This document shows positions 34,801-48,006 of a stretch of 64,000 nucleotides of DNA, piece by piece. Position 1 is the first letter of the stretch, and each line of letters begins with the position of its first letter. The stretch is from Gamarada debralockiae. Taxonomy: Eukaryota; Ascomycota; Leotiomycetes; Helotiales; Hyphodiscaceae. The DNA lies in contig NXFV01000750.1 of the NCBI GenBank assembly GCA_002803225.1, forward strand, positions 1 through 64,000, written 5' to 3'. The notes below the pieces were generated by a model. It ran no database searches. It had not been told where the DNA came from and was given only the letters and a program-made list of their open reading frames with translations. Made by a program: the position numbers and the translations under genes.

Positions 34801-36370
34801 CGAGGTATGTCGATCTCGAGTATTGAGAATTGTTCAGCGAATCGTAAATCTTAGAGAAGTGAATTCAGACACGAGACTAAATGACTGTGTTTGGAATCAA
34901 GCCACGGAATCGCGGGCGCAGAAGACTTCGTCATTGATGATTTCAATTATTCCAAGGCGTATCTCAAAGTTAGACACGAGGCTTTCCAGTGATTGATACG
35001 CAGTTCACTTTGAACATTGAAAAGGATTGCGAAGATGCGTGTCGATCTACTGATCTTTGCTCAGCACAAGAAATGTTACAAACTCTTGAAATCTCTCAAC
35101 TCCTAACGCTGCGCTTCCCCAGCGTTGTGCTCATACCTCCACGGGCGATGGAAGTATGTTGCATTGGTCTGGGGATAGGAAAAAGGATGGATGAAACACA
35201 GAGAACGTCCAAGAGGATTAGTTTAGCCCAGCAGTCATTACCACCAAATTCGGATTCGGGTCATGTTGATAAATCGACACCAGTTTACTGAACGGATCAC
35301 TAGATGAATATCCGATACCCGAGAGTTTTACAATGGCATACACAACAGGGTATCAAGCATGTATGTATCTGTTTTGGCATTTGAAACGGGCCTCGGCGGG
35401 CTAAAGACTTTTGCCAAAACGGTTGAAACGAAGATCTAAACCTAGATCTTCATCAACCTTCCCCGACCCTTGCGTAGAGATCTCGAAGCCATGGAGCTTT
35501 GCTGGAAATCTGGTCCACGGATGAATTTTCGGCCCCTTTATCCTCATGGCTCGCACTGATGTAATGGCTAGTGACGGTGTGGAGGAACCAGGACTCGTGG
35601 TCCGTTAGAGACACTGAGAAACAGATTGATAGCTCGATCAAGTCGGAAACAAATGCTGTGAGAGAAGAAAGCAATTGAAATTCTGAACAGCGGAGGAGGG
35701 TGATCGCTTACCGAACCCGGATTGGGCCAAGTGTTGGGGCATAGCAGAGGCTGAAAAGAAGAAATTCCCGGACCAAGAAATTGCCCTACAAAAGAACATT
35801 CATCATTTAATATAGACAGAGCAGACATACTTGGAAGGCCTAGATACCTTGATGAGCCTCTCCCAGGACGAGTTAATGGGCGACCTGTCTATAGGGGCGA
35901 TGGGATGCGGTTTGAGTTTATTGAAAAGGTGTGCTTTGCGCGGTTTGTGGGATCGCGCCTTAACATCAACGATGGATTACGGACCTGCCCAGCTACGAAT
36001 ACAGTGTCACCGAGCCTTCCTTACTCTAACAAACAATAATGACGACCAGATGGGACATCGAAGTCAAACTGGGGCATGTAGCAACTCGTTAAACTGTTAT
36101 TCTCCATCCAATTCCATGCCTGCTGTCGACCAACCCCAGTTCTACAGGCTCTGTTCAGTGTTCACGATGTCGGTGGTAGAACCCCGAGCGATGAATTGAC
36201 CAGCCAGAAACGGTGTTCAGAGGAGTAATTTGAGGGAGAATTCAAGATGCTGCGGATTGAACGATTGAGATCTATTCTCTACTGCAGGCGAGTGGATCAG
36301 CCCTTGACCACTCACACTTGCCGTGGCTCTATTCATTACATCTCATAAGGCAACAGCAACAGCATGAAAG
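31882..36370. other. Long stretch without a recognisable gene
   Basis: 4.5 kb between the MED15 start (-) and the DUS1 stop (-). The first 800 bases are probably the MED15 promoter and leader. From 32.8 to 36.2 kb there are only short open frames (longest about 126 codons at 34315-34695) with no recognisable domain, no long repeat and no inverted-repeat element that I can see. Decayed coding sequence cannot be excluded. Confidence 0.4.
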
Positions 36371-38215
36371 CTAGCCACAAACCAAACCCTCCTTGGGGAT
36401 CTCAATTTCCTTCCCACCGCCTGACTTTTCCACATTCGTGTGGCCACTCGGCACAGCTGTCCCCTTCTCCAACTTCGCCTTATCCTTCTTACTCAACGTC
36501 ATACTCCCCTTCGCCAGGGCCTCTTTGGGTAGGGGCCTAACATAAGGCTGAACAACCCACCAAGGCCTCTTGCACTTCCTAACCGTCTCGAGCGAACTCT
36601 CATATCTCTCATCCTTCTCACCCTCCCCACTCCTATCGTCCTCGTTGGTTTCCACCACCACATCATCCTTCTTCACCTCGCCCTTCAACCTCTCATCCCT
36701 CGCCAACTCCTCCTCCCAACTTCTCCCATTCGTTTCTTCGTATTCCTTTAATCCACTCTTAACAGCCGCCTCCACCATTTGTAATACGTTTTCGTAGGCA
36801 GCGAGATCACCTGCCCGACACCTCGCCAATGCATCGCGCACATTATGATGTTTCGAGACGAGAGCGCGAAGAAGGTGGAAGGAATGCGCTTGCATAGCTA
36901 GCAGATTCGGACTCGTAGCCTTTTCCTTCGTCTCCTTTTTCTGTTTCTTCTTCGGTGGTCCCTCTTCCTCTCCATCCTTCCCCTTCGCCTCAGCAACCTC
37001 TTCAGGATCAGAGGGCAAATAAAGCGATTTCCTCTCCGGCACAGGGACTTCCAGCACATATTTATAGATGATGTCCATATACCGCCTGAACACAGCATCC
37101 ATCCTCCACCCACCCTTCCCATCCCTCCCTCTCCAATATTCCCTCCCTTCTTCCCCAATAGGCGGCGCTTCAGCAAAAATTGCAGGGTCATATAAGTTTC
37201 CCTCAGCACTCATAACACCATCGGCTCCCGTCTCCTCAATACACCGCTCAATATCCTCTCTCTGCAAAATATTCCCATTAGCAAAAAGCACCACCTCCCT
37301 CCCCAACTCCTCCCTTAGGAACCTAATCATCTTCCAATCCGCTAAACCCGTATTATGGCCTTTCTGATCCCTCTGCCTTCCATGAACAGTCAGGATACTA
37401 GCACCAGCAGCCAAAACCTTCCTTGCATACGCCAATGTCTTCTCTTTGCTTTCCAGGATCCGGATTTTGGCAGTGATGGGGACAGAAAGTTCTTTGTGGA
37501 GCTTGTTGATGAGATTGAAAATGAGATCTTGGTCTTCTTGTAGAAAAGCCCCGTATTTCCCTTTCCGCGCAATGCCCTGTGGACATCCTAGATTCAAATC
37601 CACGGCGTCGCAGAAGGGTGCGACGTATTTTGCCGCATTCAAGAACTCGTCTGGATCGTTGGCGCAGAATTGTACCGTCAGGGGTCTGTCGAAACTTGGA
37701 TTGCCGTCCAAGAAGAGATCTGAAGGGGTGTAGGAAGAGTTGGGATGGGAAGAGAGAGAGGAACGCAGAGGTTGAAAATGGTTGTCGCGAAATTTGGAGG
37801 TCTCGTTGAACATGCGTGCGTGTAGCATGGGTGTGTATGCTAGGAGGGATTTGGTGGATTGAGGAGTCATGAAGGAGCGGGTTAGGAGACGCCAGGCCTG
37901 TGGTATTCATCAGCACCGTTCAATCCAACTTCATAGGCCCTCTCTACTCACGAATTCGGATTGATCGACCATAGGAGCCAAAACGAACTTCGGGCTCCCA
38001 ATACTTTCATAAAATGCTCTTCCATGAAGCTTCTTTCTCGGAGAAGGCGGAGAGGCGACATTGTTATATGCGAGTGTGTCTGGGGTTGAGGAGTTCGTGG
38101 ATGTACGTGCAATCGAAGCGCCTCCATCGTTCGAGAGTGTCATTATGCTTCGAGTGGCTGATCGCTGGGTGTCAGCCCACAGCCCGCGATGGCGTATGAG
38201 AAAAGCCAGAGTCAA
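36371..38215 (-). CDS. DUS1: tRNA-dihydrouridine synthase Dus1
   Basis: Exons 38215-37952 and 37897-36371 give 596 residues; the 54-nt intron lies between whole codons. It reduces uridine 16/17 in the D-loop of cytoplasmic tRNAs using FMN and NADPH. The TIM-barrel start is PKFVLAPMVDQSEFAWRLL, then YTPMLHARMF. The catalytic Cys193 is in LNLGCPQGIARKGKYGAFL. The FMN phosphate site is in SILTVHGRQRDQKG and DGVMSAEGNL. Beyond the core is an unusually long C-terminal half with a lysine-rich PPKKKQKKETK block that could serve as a nuclear signal or RNA contact, and a second K/E-rich tail. The N-terminal 60 residues are disordered; a second in-frame ATG at 38143 is possible. Confidence 0.92.
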
Positions 38216-39189
38216 ATAAATGGTAGGGGAGTTGTAGGTGTGTTCTGCTTCGTTGGTTGGAATTCGAGGTTGTCGTAGACGAAAAAGATTTTAGCGCCTC
38301 ATTGACGAGGCTGATAGGCTATGACAAGGCTGTGGTTTTGGGTTCAACCAACGAAAGAACGCTTTATTTCGGACGAATGCAGTGATTAGATGAGGCAATT
38401 TGAAAGCAGAAAAGTTGAATCTGTATACTATTTTCAGGGGCTTGTATAACGGGGCGCTTTATTCGAAGTAAATTGCCCACTGATATAAAAGTGAATGGAG
38501 GTCAGGACTTCTCACGGGGATGTATCGGTTACAAGTTGCCCCCTATTTTGCCAGGTATCACAAGTCACATTGAATGCTTCAAGCAAGCCTCGAAAGGATT
38601 TACATATTTCCGAAGTCGGACAAAGAGTATCATTTATTACGGGGAACTATGCTCCACCCTTCCCCCCTCAAACTTTATGACAGACGCTGAAGTACGGATG
38701 TGATGAGTAGCCCAACTATTCACGATATAGAAAACCAGACAATAGATTGGACCAAAATGCATTCCTTCCCAAACGTCCAAGATCAAGTCGAAAGCCGCAC
38801 CGAAGAAAGAGACACAATATTGAAACTTTTTAAGAGCAGTCCTCTCTGGAGCTAGAAAATCAAATGGCCTGCCCCATACGACAGTGTGCAACCATTCCTA
38901 CCAAATCGGAAAGCTTCGCAGCAATATATCTCATCTGTCGAATTTCTTCCGTGAATCTTCCTCCCGATCGCCAGCTTCTCCATGCATGCTCGTGAAAGAG
39001 ACGAAGGACGCCAGTCTAATGAAAGAATAAAGTATCGATCAAATCGCTCAGATGTTACTCCTTACACCGTGTAATGCGACCCTAATGAACGCCTTTGAAG
39101 TATGAATGATTGCGTGACGATTGTCAGCATAATGCGAGGAAGATGTGTGGGTTTCGTGGGCTGTAATAACAGCCATAATCGTGGTTTCA
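38216..39189. other. Intergenic region with no gene seen
   Basis: 5' flank of DUS1 and 3' flank of the Bni4-like gene. The open frames are short and unremarkable. Confidence 0.5.
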
Positions 39190-41934
39190 TCAGAAAAAGT
39201 GTGTGTAGATCTTCGAGTTCTCATGTACCTCCATTTCCTAAATTCCAAGTTAGAAAAATACTCAAAATTAAGTGCACGTAAAACATACCATCTTGAAAGT
39301 ATTGAGCTCCTCCTTGATCTGCTGGGCAAGCATTGGCGTGAGACGGTTGCAAGTTGCAATCTCTCCTCTTCGGTCGTATTCTCCGCTTGGCCAAGTATCG
39401 TGGAATTGGATTCGAGGACTGAAGGTAGCGCTGCGCTTCACAGTGCCTTGTGGAGTCGAAGGAACGCTCTTGGAGTTTCCTTGGAATCGTAAGGCAGACA
39501 TGAAGTAATCCTCACCACCTAAAGTTACCGATCCAGTCCGTCTGTGTCCTTGTTGCTCATCATTGGGTGTGCTGGGCGCAGAAGAGCTCGGAGAGTCGTT
39601 GACGTGCTGGATTTGTGAGAGTTGGAAGTTCGGTGTCTTGGTATCGAGTGGTCGGATGACAGGTGACGAGTTGCCAGAGTCGGTGCCAGAGCGTTTGAGG
39701 ATCCCTTTCTTCACTGCTGCAAGAACCTCAGCGCGCTCCTTTTCACCTCCGACAATGCTTCGTCTAGCACCAGAATTTTCCGTGCCAGAGCTTCCAAGGC
39801 GCTCATTGATTGCGTTGCTTGCGACCGCTGCATCGATGGAATTTCTCTCGAGTCGTGGATAACCAGTTCCGCCGCCGACTTGATCATGTGGGTTGGCATT
39901 CACATTCACTTTCTCCCGCTCAGCCTCCACAGTAACCATGGTAACTTGTGCCTTGCTGGCTTCTGGGAGCGCCGCATCCGCTGCAGGCACACCAATGACT
40001 GACTTCGGTCGGAACAGCCCAACAAGAGATCGCGTAGATTTCTTCATACCCTTGCCCATCTTTCGGATCATCACCGACGCCGAGGAGGCAGTCGAGGAAA
40101 TAGAAATGTTATCGGTCGACCCAGTGAAGAAATTACCTTGACCGTTATAAATGCCAGACCCAATTCCTCCCGCCTCTTGTTGTTGAGCAATCCTAGCCTG
40201 CTCAGCTTCCTGCTCATCTTGATATCTGTCTTTTCGGAGTTTGGAGCTATCAACAGCCGCAGCATTTTTGGCAGCATTGTTCTCTGCAGACGCTCTACGA
40301 AGCTCAGCGGCGCTTCCAAATGAGAAGGCTCTCCGCAATCGCGATGTTTTGCTCTTCTTGCCTTCCTTGTCATTCAAGGCTGCCAATTGTTTTGCAGCAG
40401 GACTCTCGGAATTTGCGCCATTTGCGACCTGCGCGTATGTTGGTTTTGCTGGCGTTTGAAGGGCTGCATTTACTGCCGATGCGAACGAGTCCTTAGACGC
40501 CGAGGACTCGGGGCTCATTGTCATCGGCTTCGACAATGGGGAGGGGTTGGCAATTCTCTTGGCGGCATCGGAGGAAGAAGCGCGAGGAGGAATATTTACA
40601 AGTCGTGGAACATCACCTCGAATGGCTGTCTGTTCGGCAAGAGAATTGGTAATTGGTGAAGGCGAAGATTGGGCGGGGTTTGCAGGTGCCATGGACGATC
40701 CGCTTGCCTCTCGCTTGCTGGCCTGTAAACCACATTAGCGTATTAGCGAGATGAACATCAAAGAAGTTGTTTAATTGGGCGAGAGATAAATTGGAGTGTT
40801 GCGGTGAGCACATTGCTTTTTCGAGGGGTAACTTACGGAATTTGGTCGAGAGTTGCTTCGAGTCGAATTAACACTCTCGGAACTGCCATTTCGTCCATGA
40901 GAGCTGGCCGGACGTACAGTGACAACGGGTGAACTTCGCAAAGGATGCTGCTGCTGCTGATCAATGCGGCCATTTGCACTGCTAACTTGCCGTGATCCCT
41001 GCTTTATCAATCCTGCCGAGATGGGATTCCCACCGCCAGTCATATAATCACCTGCGTCAATTGTGTGGATGCTTCGGCGGCGATACCTCTTGGCCTGATC
41101 CTGAGAAATGTGACGATTTAATTGCATATCATCAACAGCAACGCCAAGTCCCGGAGAGATATTCCCAGCTGGTCTTGATAATTGCGGCATTTGAAGATTG
41201 AAATTTTGAAATGTGTTCATCGGCAATGTTATCTGCTTGGAGTTGCTTCCATAGAATTGCATAACATTTGGCACTGCTGAAGGCCCTGTGGCTGGCTGTG
41301 CATTCGACTGTTGCCCATTCGTGGATGACTCGGTACGACGATTGTTTGGTCGGCGATACCGATCAGGGGAAGCCTTCACAGGCGATGATATAGCAGGAGG
41401 AGCAAGGTTCGGAGTAGAAGAGGTGATGATGGTAGAGTGGGGGCGAGGATTTCCACTGGGTACTCGAGTTGTACCAGTAATAACAGAATCATCTCGGGAG
41501 CCCGACTTCTGACCCAAAGAGAGATCAGATGAGGAAGATGAAGAAGTGGTAGATATTGAAGCCGGAGCAGGATATCGTGACCGATTGCCTGATTCGGGTT
41601 GTTGAGCAGTGGCTACCGCAGGAGCTGAAGAAGTCCTTTGGTCCGATCGAAGATGAGGTCCTTGTATCCGTTGCCCCGGCGTTGCCAAGCTAGGTGTGCT
41701 GGTGAATGCATAAGGAGCAATCGGTGCAACAGTAGTATGCCCACGATAGTTTGATATCCCCATACCGTTATTCATCCCGTGAAAGCTGTTACGCTGTGCT
41801 GGGTTGGCAGGGTATTGGTGGTGTGACGGAGTCTGCGAGGAGGTTTGGAGGATGCCCGATGCAGAGGAAGGTCGTGTCTGGAGCATGGTGACGGTGCTGG
41901 ATTGTTGTGGGTATGATTGAACGAGAGCAGCCAT
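39190..41934 (-). CDS. BNI4: Bni4-like bud-neck/septum protein with PP1-binding C-terminus
   Basis: Exons 41934-40837, 40722-39289 and 39237-39190 give 859 residues; introns of 114 and 51 nt fall at codon boundaries. Most of the protein is disordered and rich in S, T, P, N and Q. The signature is at the C-terminus: FSPRIQFHDTWPSGEYDRR, then CNRLTPMLAQQIKEELNTFK, and a 15-residue last exon ending IYTHFF. This end is shared by Bni4 and its relatives, which bring the PP1 phosphatase Glc7 to the bud neck to place chitin synthesis. RIQF fits the RVxF-type docking motif. The tiny last exon is easy to miss; without it the protein loses the conserved end. An in-frame ATG at 41973 would add 13 residues. 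Confidence 0.87.
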
Positions 41935-44900
41935 AATGTGGCCTGGCTGAGTCTTGAAATCGTCGAAAAGCAAATTGCTTTGTGGCGTGACCTTAGTGCT
42001 TCATTCGGTTCGGAGTTATCGTGGGGAAAGGAGGTAGGAAAACTGAGAATCTATGGCGAAGTGGTCGTTAGTCAATTGTGTTCAAAAATGCGGTCAATCA
42101 TGAAGGGTCAGGAAGTAGAGTTGTTATGGACGAAATTCGTCTCACAAGCGCGTTGTAGGGATTGGACGAGACGCTTGTGCAACGAACCTTCAATAGAAAA
42201 TGCTAGAGACTGAGCAATTATTACGAAGATTGTATGATGAATTCAACGCGAGTTAACGGTTGAAGAAGACCGAATCGAAGAGGACGCCCGGCGGCCAGAG
42301 GGAGTTGTGGAAGTTGATTTTGTTCGCGTCAGGCAGACAACACTTTTACCGTGAGCCTGGGTGAAGCCGAACTGTTCACGAAAACCAGAGATGAGCAACG
42401 AGTAGACAGCAGATCTATCAGGAGAAAGGCTGACAACCTGCACGTTATTATAATGTGTTGAACAACCTTCAACTCGTATCTCCGGGTTGGTCGGTGGTCA
42501 AAGTTCAGGAAAGCGACAGTCGTAAGGCGAGGAATGAGAAGAATGCTCGTGGGAGAAGGAGAGCAACGGTTCGCAGAAAAAGGAAGGACAAGCACAAATA
42601 GAAAGGAGAACGAGAAAGGGATAGATCGATGATGAGGAGGATGAGGTAGTCGATAGGAATTATCCTCAACAGTCGATGGAAATTGACAGAGATGGAGACA
42701 GAAGATTCGTCTTCAAAGGAGGTGGAAGGCTCACTTCTGGCTAAGTGACAGGGGGCGTTAACTAGGTCTACGCTAAGCACTTTCTAGGGGATGTTGTGAT
42801 GGGGAGGGGCAACGGCGGGCACAGAAATTCTTTTGAGTACAGCAGGAAACCAGCTTGGGAGAATATTTTGATGTTGATTAATGATAAGTGTGAAATATTC
42901 CAAGACGATCTCCATCTATTGCTGTTACAAATTGACTGCTTTCACGATATATATTCTTCGGTGGTAAGTATTTTTAGGAACATTTGAAAGTTTGGTGGAT
43001 CTCTAGCAGCACTTCGTATGCGAATACACCGGACCACCGCGATGCCGTGCAAGTGAAAGGCAGGTTTGGTACAGGACAAATACAAATTCAGGAGATTCAT
43101 CCGCAGCAGAACCACGTACTTATCAACTCTCAACTGCTTCATCTCTTACCGAATGAACAATCGATGCCGTCATCAGGAGATATATTGTAGGAAAAAGGAG
43201 GAAACAATGCTTGCTTTAAGCAGCATCCTGCATAGCCATCCATGTCCTGCATCGGTGGCACCTATACGGTACGAAATCTGGAGACCGATCCCCCTATCAG
43301 CCTCTGACTGGTACGCTTCACAAAGGCTTCTCCTCCTGAAACCTGACGGATGTAAGGTGCCAAATCAATGTCCAGCAATAAATCTTGTCGGTTCCGCCAG
43401 GCCTTCTACATCTCTATTCAGAATAGCATGATTGCTTACACTTCCTGATCCGGACAGCACGGGCGGCTTCACTTAGACAATTCTCCTACAACTACTGGTG
43501 CCATAAACATTCCAGTTGGTTGGTGGTGAAGATTTAGATCTCACTCTTCTTCATGGGAATTTTGCCATGTGTCTTGTGTACATTTTTTACTTTCAATGGC
43601 GGCTGATTCAAAGTTTCTCCTTTCAAATGAGGCAAAAATACTAACCTCATCCTGGCCATGTCTTACCACAAGTCTCTCATGCATGGCGATGCCACGGACC
43701 AAGTACATCCCAGCAGGTTGCTCCCCGTACATTAATATTCAATTACACGGTCGAATTAAAGGCAGATTCGAGGGGCATGGGATGAAAGTGTCCATTGACT
43801 CTAGTACTCAATATTCATCCAATAGTATGTCCTGGACAGATGATTTCTGCACATCATTGCCAAGCAGCAGGAGAGAAGCGGGAGGAGAGTGGGATTTCGT
43901 GACACACTTGGCAGCCTCGTCTTGTCCGCATCTTTGGGATGCAGCTAGGTGCTGACGAGAGCATCCAAAAGGGTTGCACCAAAGACCATCCGGAGCTCAA
44001 AAAAGCACATGATCTCGTATTCAGAGAACAGAGATAACGATCACATCGTGAGGAGGTTGCTCCGGACAATTCGTACTTCATCTTGAAAGTCACATTTGAG
44101 GCATCATATGAGATCAAATGGTCGAGGCAAGCCACAAAGGTCAAATTGTAGGACGCAGACCAAGCCTCGGGAATTCACATGAGAAGGTTGGCAAGAAGGA
44201 AACACAGGATCTGACAAGGTTATCCGCAACGAGGATGCTTGAGTTTGAAAACGCACAAGATTTCATCTTAACACTCGTGGCCGTCTCTTCTTGGATGTCT
44301 TCTAGAATGTACAGGGATGGATCATGCATTTGATACAACTGAAACGACCCTTTCCAAAATTGGGAGCTGCCAGGTGGTCGAAGATCTCGACGATTTGAAT
44401 TCCGAATCTGCCAGGTTGAATTGAAGAATTGCGTAGGTCTACTTGAAGGTGCAGCAACGTCGTCCTCACCGCCGTTGTATGTCTCTGTCTCGAGAGTTTT
44501 ATATCCTATACCGCGGTACTCGCATACCTCGCATAACCACTGACACGTCATTTGATGGATCCTTTTCCGCACATTTTTCTCCACCGCTCCACCACCCAAT
44601 GACAACTGCTGCTCAAGAAACTAAACCAAATCATGCTCTGGATCAAAGGCTATTTTGAGCGCCAGCGTCCCAGCTTGTCGGCAACTTCTGTGCTCCGTAG
44701 CTTTGCATGCAAGAGCAGCTAGAAAAATGAGGAGAGCCAAGACACGATATGGGAGGAGGACAGTTCTCAAAAGACTTGTGGAATGGCGCAAACCTGGTGG
44801 TCCAAGCTGCAGAACAATAAAATGCTTGGCGATCTTCATTCACTCTGCGGACCAATCAACCTGGCACTTTGAAGGAGTTCATCCACATTGCATCTTTGGC

Positions 44901-45835
44901 CGTCGGTGTATTGGCCTTTCGTCGGAAACCCCTCACAAGCCCTGAGATGTCCAGCCCTCCTTCCCAATTCGAAGTCTTTCTTTTTGGTTATGTGGAGGTG
45001 TTGTAGAAGCATCTCGGATCACAGAAGCATCTCGGATCACAAAAGCTCTCCGTCATTAATCCACCCCGCGTGGACACCACTTTCATACCCAGCCCCGAGA
45101 GAATTGCCGCGGCATCCCACTCCAAAAGATATTGCTCAGGAGAAAGCCTTTTAGCGCCGATGAGATCAATTTACCCCAGATATTTCACTATTTGTATCAA
45201 TATGAGACCCGAACCCTGGCTCTTCAAAGATAAGAAGACCCTCAATTTATTTTAGACCCTTACAAATCTCTCTGCCCATCAATTGCATCGTGAGTGGAGT
45301 CATGACGGTAAATTGAGGGTCGGGGTGCTGATCGCAATGAAGCTTCTCAGAAGGGACGGCAAGAAATAGCCTCCTCTTCGGACATTTTCCACAATTGAGA
45401 CAACACAAAGATATCGTGAGACTTGGTCTCAGTGCACTGCAGATTTTTGGTCGAACCTTATTCTGTAAGGGCTCAGATTGGACGCAGAGTGAGACTCGAG
45501 ATGCCGAAAATTAGATGGCTTTAGATCAAGGCGTTGAATGTTAGATGAACGTGAGTATTTTATTTGGTCAAATAGTTCATGTCCTCTGTGAAGACCTTTG
45601 ACCGTAGCCTCCTCGTGATGAAATTAATACGTTCCCCGCGTCCTTAGCATCATGCCCTCGAAGGAAAATTCGCAGCCTGGCGCAAATGAGGCTGAAACAT
45701 TCTCACGATCCTTGCCCGCCTACTGACTAAGCGCGCAGAAAATTCATTTGACTGAAATGAAATGGTCAGCCTCGCGTCCCGCCGCGAACCGCGCAAAATC
45801 AACATCATCACCCTCCGAACCCCAAAAGCTCAACG
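41935..45835. other. Long divergent stretch without a recognisable gene
   Basis: 3.9 kb between the divergent Bni4-like gene (-) and SWC5 (+). The first 850 bases upstream of the Bni4-like start are probably its promoter and leader, with several short minus-strand frames that could be upstream ORFs. A 154-codon minus frame at 44605-44141 has no recognisable content. No transposon ends seen. Confidence 0.4.
45005..45040 (+). repeat. Tandem duplication of an 18-bp unit
   Basis: AGAAGCATCTCGGATCAC occurs twice in direct, perfect succession in a non-coding region. It probably arose by replication slippage. Confidence 0.9.
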
Positions 45836-46958
45836 ATGCCTCCCGAAATCGTTCCCGAAGACGAAGATTATGCATCCGAAGAAGATTCCGATTTCGCGCC
45901 CGATGCAGCTCCCGCACAAGCCTCTGATTCGTCTTCCGATGAAGAGTCTGAAGTAGAGGAGGAAGTGAAGCCGAAGCCGAAAACCTCGAAGAGGAAACGA
46001 GGACAGGGTGAAGAAGCTGAGGATGCCGGGTTTGAGAATTCAGGTGATGAGGCGATTATTGAGAGAGGGCTGAAGAGGCAGAAGAAGAAAGGCAAGAAGG
46101 GCAAAGATGTGGAGGAGGATGATGAGGGTGGGGAGGGGGGGTTGATTAAGACGAGGAGTATGAGAGCGCAGGAGTATTTATTCTACCTCCGTACGAGTGA
46201 GATCCATGCTAACATGTTTGAATAGAAAGGAAGAGAAAAACAAGCCTTTAGCAGACACAACAGCCGCGACAGTGGACGTAGACGCTTTATGGGCGAGCAT
46301 GATCTCCGGGAAAGCCAAACCAGCACCTGGACCTCCTGTTGAATCCAGCACAGCAGTTGATACGAATCGTTCCTTAAGCCCGAATGCGAGTCGGAACTTC
46401 ATAGAGAAAAATGGCAGGAAAGACTCGACAACACCAAGTACCCTGAGCGATGGACCCGATTCCATGATAATGATAAAACGAACCTACAACTTCGCCGGAA
46501 AAGTCCACACAGAGCAAAAGCTCGTACCCCGAAACTCCGCAGAAGCAAAACTCTGGCTTGCTTCCCAGTCCAACTCTACCCCTACCCCGGAAGCAGAGCG
46601 ACCACAAAACGAAGATCCCTCGTCTCCTTTCATCAAGCCAAAACGCCCAACAAAAAGAGCAAGGAAATCAGTGTTTGAACCAGTTACGGAGATTCCTAGG
46701 AGAACGGATCTGCATTTTGGGCCGAGGAAAGAGAGTGAGATGGTGCTGGTGGATATAGGAAAAGACGCGAAGAAAATGAATACGGTGGATAAGAGCGCGA
46801 TGGATTGGGCGCAGTTCGTGGATAAGGAGGGTATTGCGGATGAGTTGGATGCAGCGGGCAAGTCGAAGGGGGCGTATAAGGCACGGCAGGAGTTCTTGGC
46901 TAGGGTTGAGAGTAAGAAGATTGAGGATGAGAGGAGGGCTAGGGGATTGCCTGTTTGA
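45836..46958 (+). CDS. SWC5: SWR1 complex subunit Swc5 (Bucentaur/BCNT family)
   Basis: Exons 45836-46173 and 46226-46958 give 356 residues. The intron is taken as GTATTT to GAATAG (52 nt) with a GCTAACATG branch site, because it alone keeps the frame between KTRSMRAQE and KEEKNKPLA. Nearer GTACGA and GTGAGA donors give the wrong phase. The N-terminus is strongly acidic with D/E and S, as expected for the histone H2A-H2B binding part. The middle has ATVDVDALWASMISGK, a fungal Swc5 block. The C-terminus is the BCNT-C domain: MNTVDKSAMDWAQFVDKEG, DELDAAGKSKGAYKARQEFL, ARVESKKIEDER. Swc5 activates ATP-dependent exchange of H2A.Z by SWR1. Confidence 0.92.
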
Positions 46959-47103
46959 TTGGTTTGTGTATGAATATGATGTTATGATACCAGGTGTACT
47001 GATATGTCTTTGGATAACAAATTTTACAGACGAAACACACATGACACTTGTCACAGCTTGCAGGCCCTATTTACATATCCACCCTCACAACCCAAAAACC
47101 ACC

Positions 47104-48006
47104 TCATAACTTACTCTTCCCTGCCTCACCTCCTTTCGGCAAAACTTCCAAATCCCTCCAAGGCAATCCCAAAAACTCCCACATAAAATGAAACCGATCA
47201 CTCCCAAAAAACGGTTCCTCCTTCCCCTCATAATTTCTCACCCACATCCACGGCGCCCCAAAAGCTCCCTGATCCAAAGCATCCTTCGTATTCCCTGTCA
47301 GTTTATCTTTCCACTCCTTCTCCACAGCCTTACGCATAATCTCATCGACCTCAGACTGCGAAAACAAATTCGATTTAATGAGACATTCTGCCAGAGGAGT
47401 TGGTTGCGTGATGTTCGTCTGTGGAGGAATCCACATTGCTTTGAACATCTCGAGCCAAGCTGCTTCAAATTTCTCCGTTGGATAGGCAGACTTGATGAAA
47501 CAGAGGGCTCGTTGGGGCTGGATTGTGTTAGGTACTTGGAGAACTTGAGATAAAGGGAGGTGGGATAACGGACCATGATAGTGAGAGGAGGGAAGAAATC
47601 GGGGGCTTCCATCTTCTCTAACCCATGGTACTTCTTTGCTCGGTCTCCATCGAACTTGCCGTATGCGGCTTTGGCGGGGAGGGACCAGGGAGGTTTGTTT
47701 CCTGAGCCGACGTTTATGCCGCCTAGGAAGACGGGGATGAAACTGTGGGGATTTAGTAGGGGAGGATGAGTGGTGATGAGGGTGAGGGGCTTACTTGATG
47801 GTAACACCGTGGGATGCTAGGGTTTCTCGGTTCTTAAGGAGGTATGTTATGCATATGTAGCTGTAGAAGGAGGCTATTCAACCGGTTAGCTAAGGCCCGG
47901 GTAGAGGAGGGAGGGGTCATGACCGCGGGGGAGTCAGATAGCAGAAAGGAACAGTTGGTTAATGATACTCACATAAATCCAAGTAACAATCAATATTACC
48001 ACCCAT
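47104..48006 (-). CDS. Kappa-class glutathione S-transferase with peroxisomal signal
   Basis: Exons 48006-47973, 47873-47795, 47742-47574 and 47517-47104 give 231 residues, a normal length for GSTK. The third intron has a weak GTCCGT donor, but a good CTAAC branch site and CCAG acceptor, and the phase fits. The DsbA-like start GGNIDCYLDL leads to SSFYSYICITYLLKN with the expected catalytic Ser (S16 or S13). VFLGGINVGSGNKPPW and FFPPLTIMPQRAL follow. GAFGAPWMWV and FFGSDRFHFMWEFLG are typical of the C-terminal thioredoxin half. The protein ends SKL, a canonical PTS1, so it should act in peroxisomes on lipid peroxides or reactive acyl compounds. It is divergent from the SDR gene and convergent with SWC5 (145 bp apart). 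Confidence 0.92.

Noticed and set aside
44141..44605. 154-codon minus-strand frame
   Set aside because: No recognisable domain, no splice context or coding signal; left as part of the gene-free stretch.
46174..46225. Frameshift in SWC5
   Set aside because: The nearest donors give a wrong phase, but the GTATTT donor at 46174 with a perfect branch site restores the conserved sequence, so an intron explains it.
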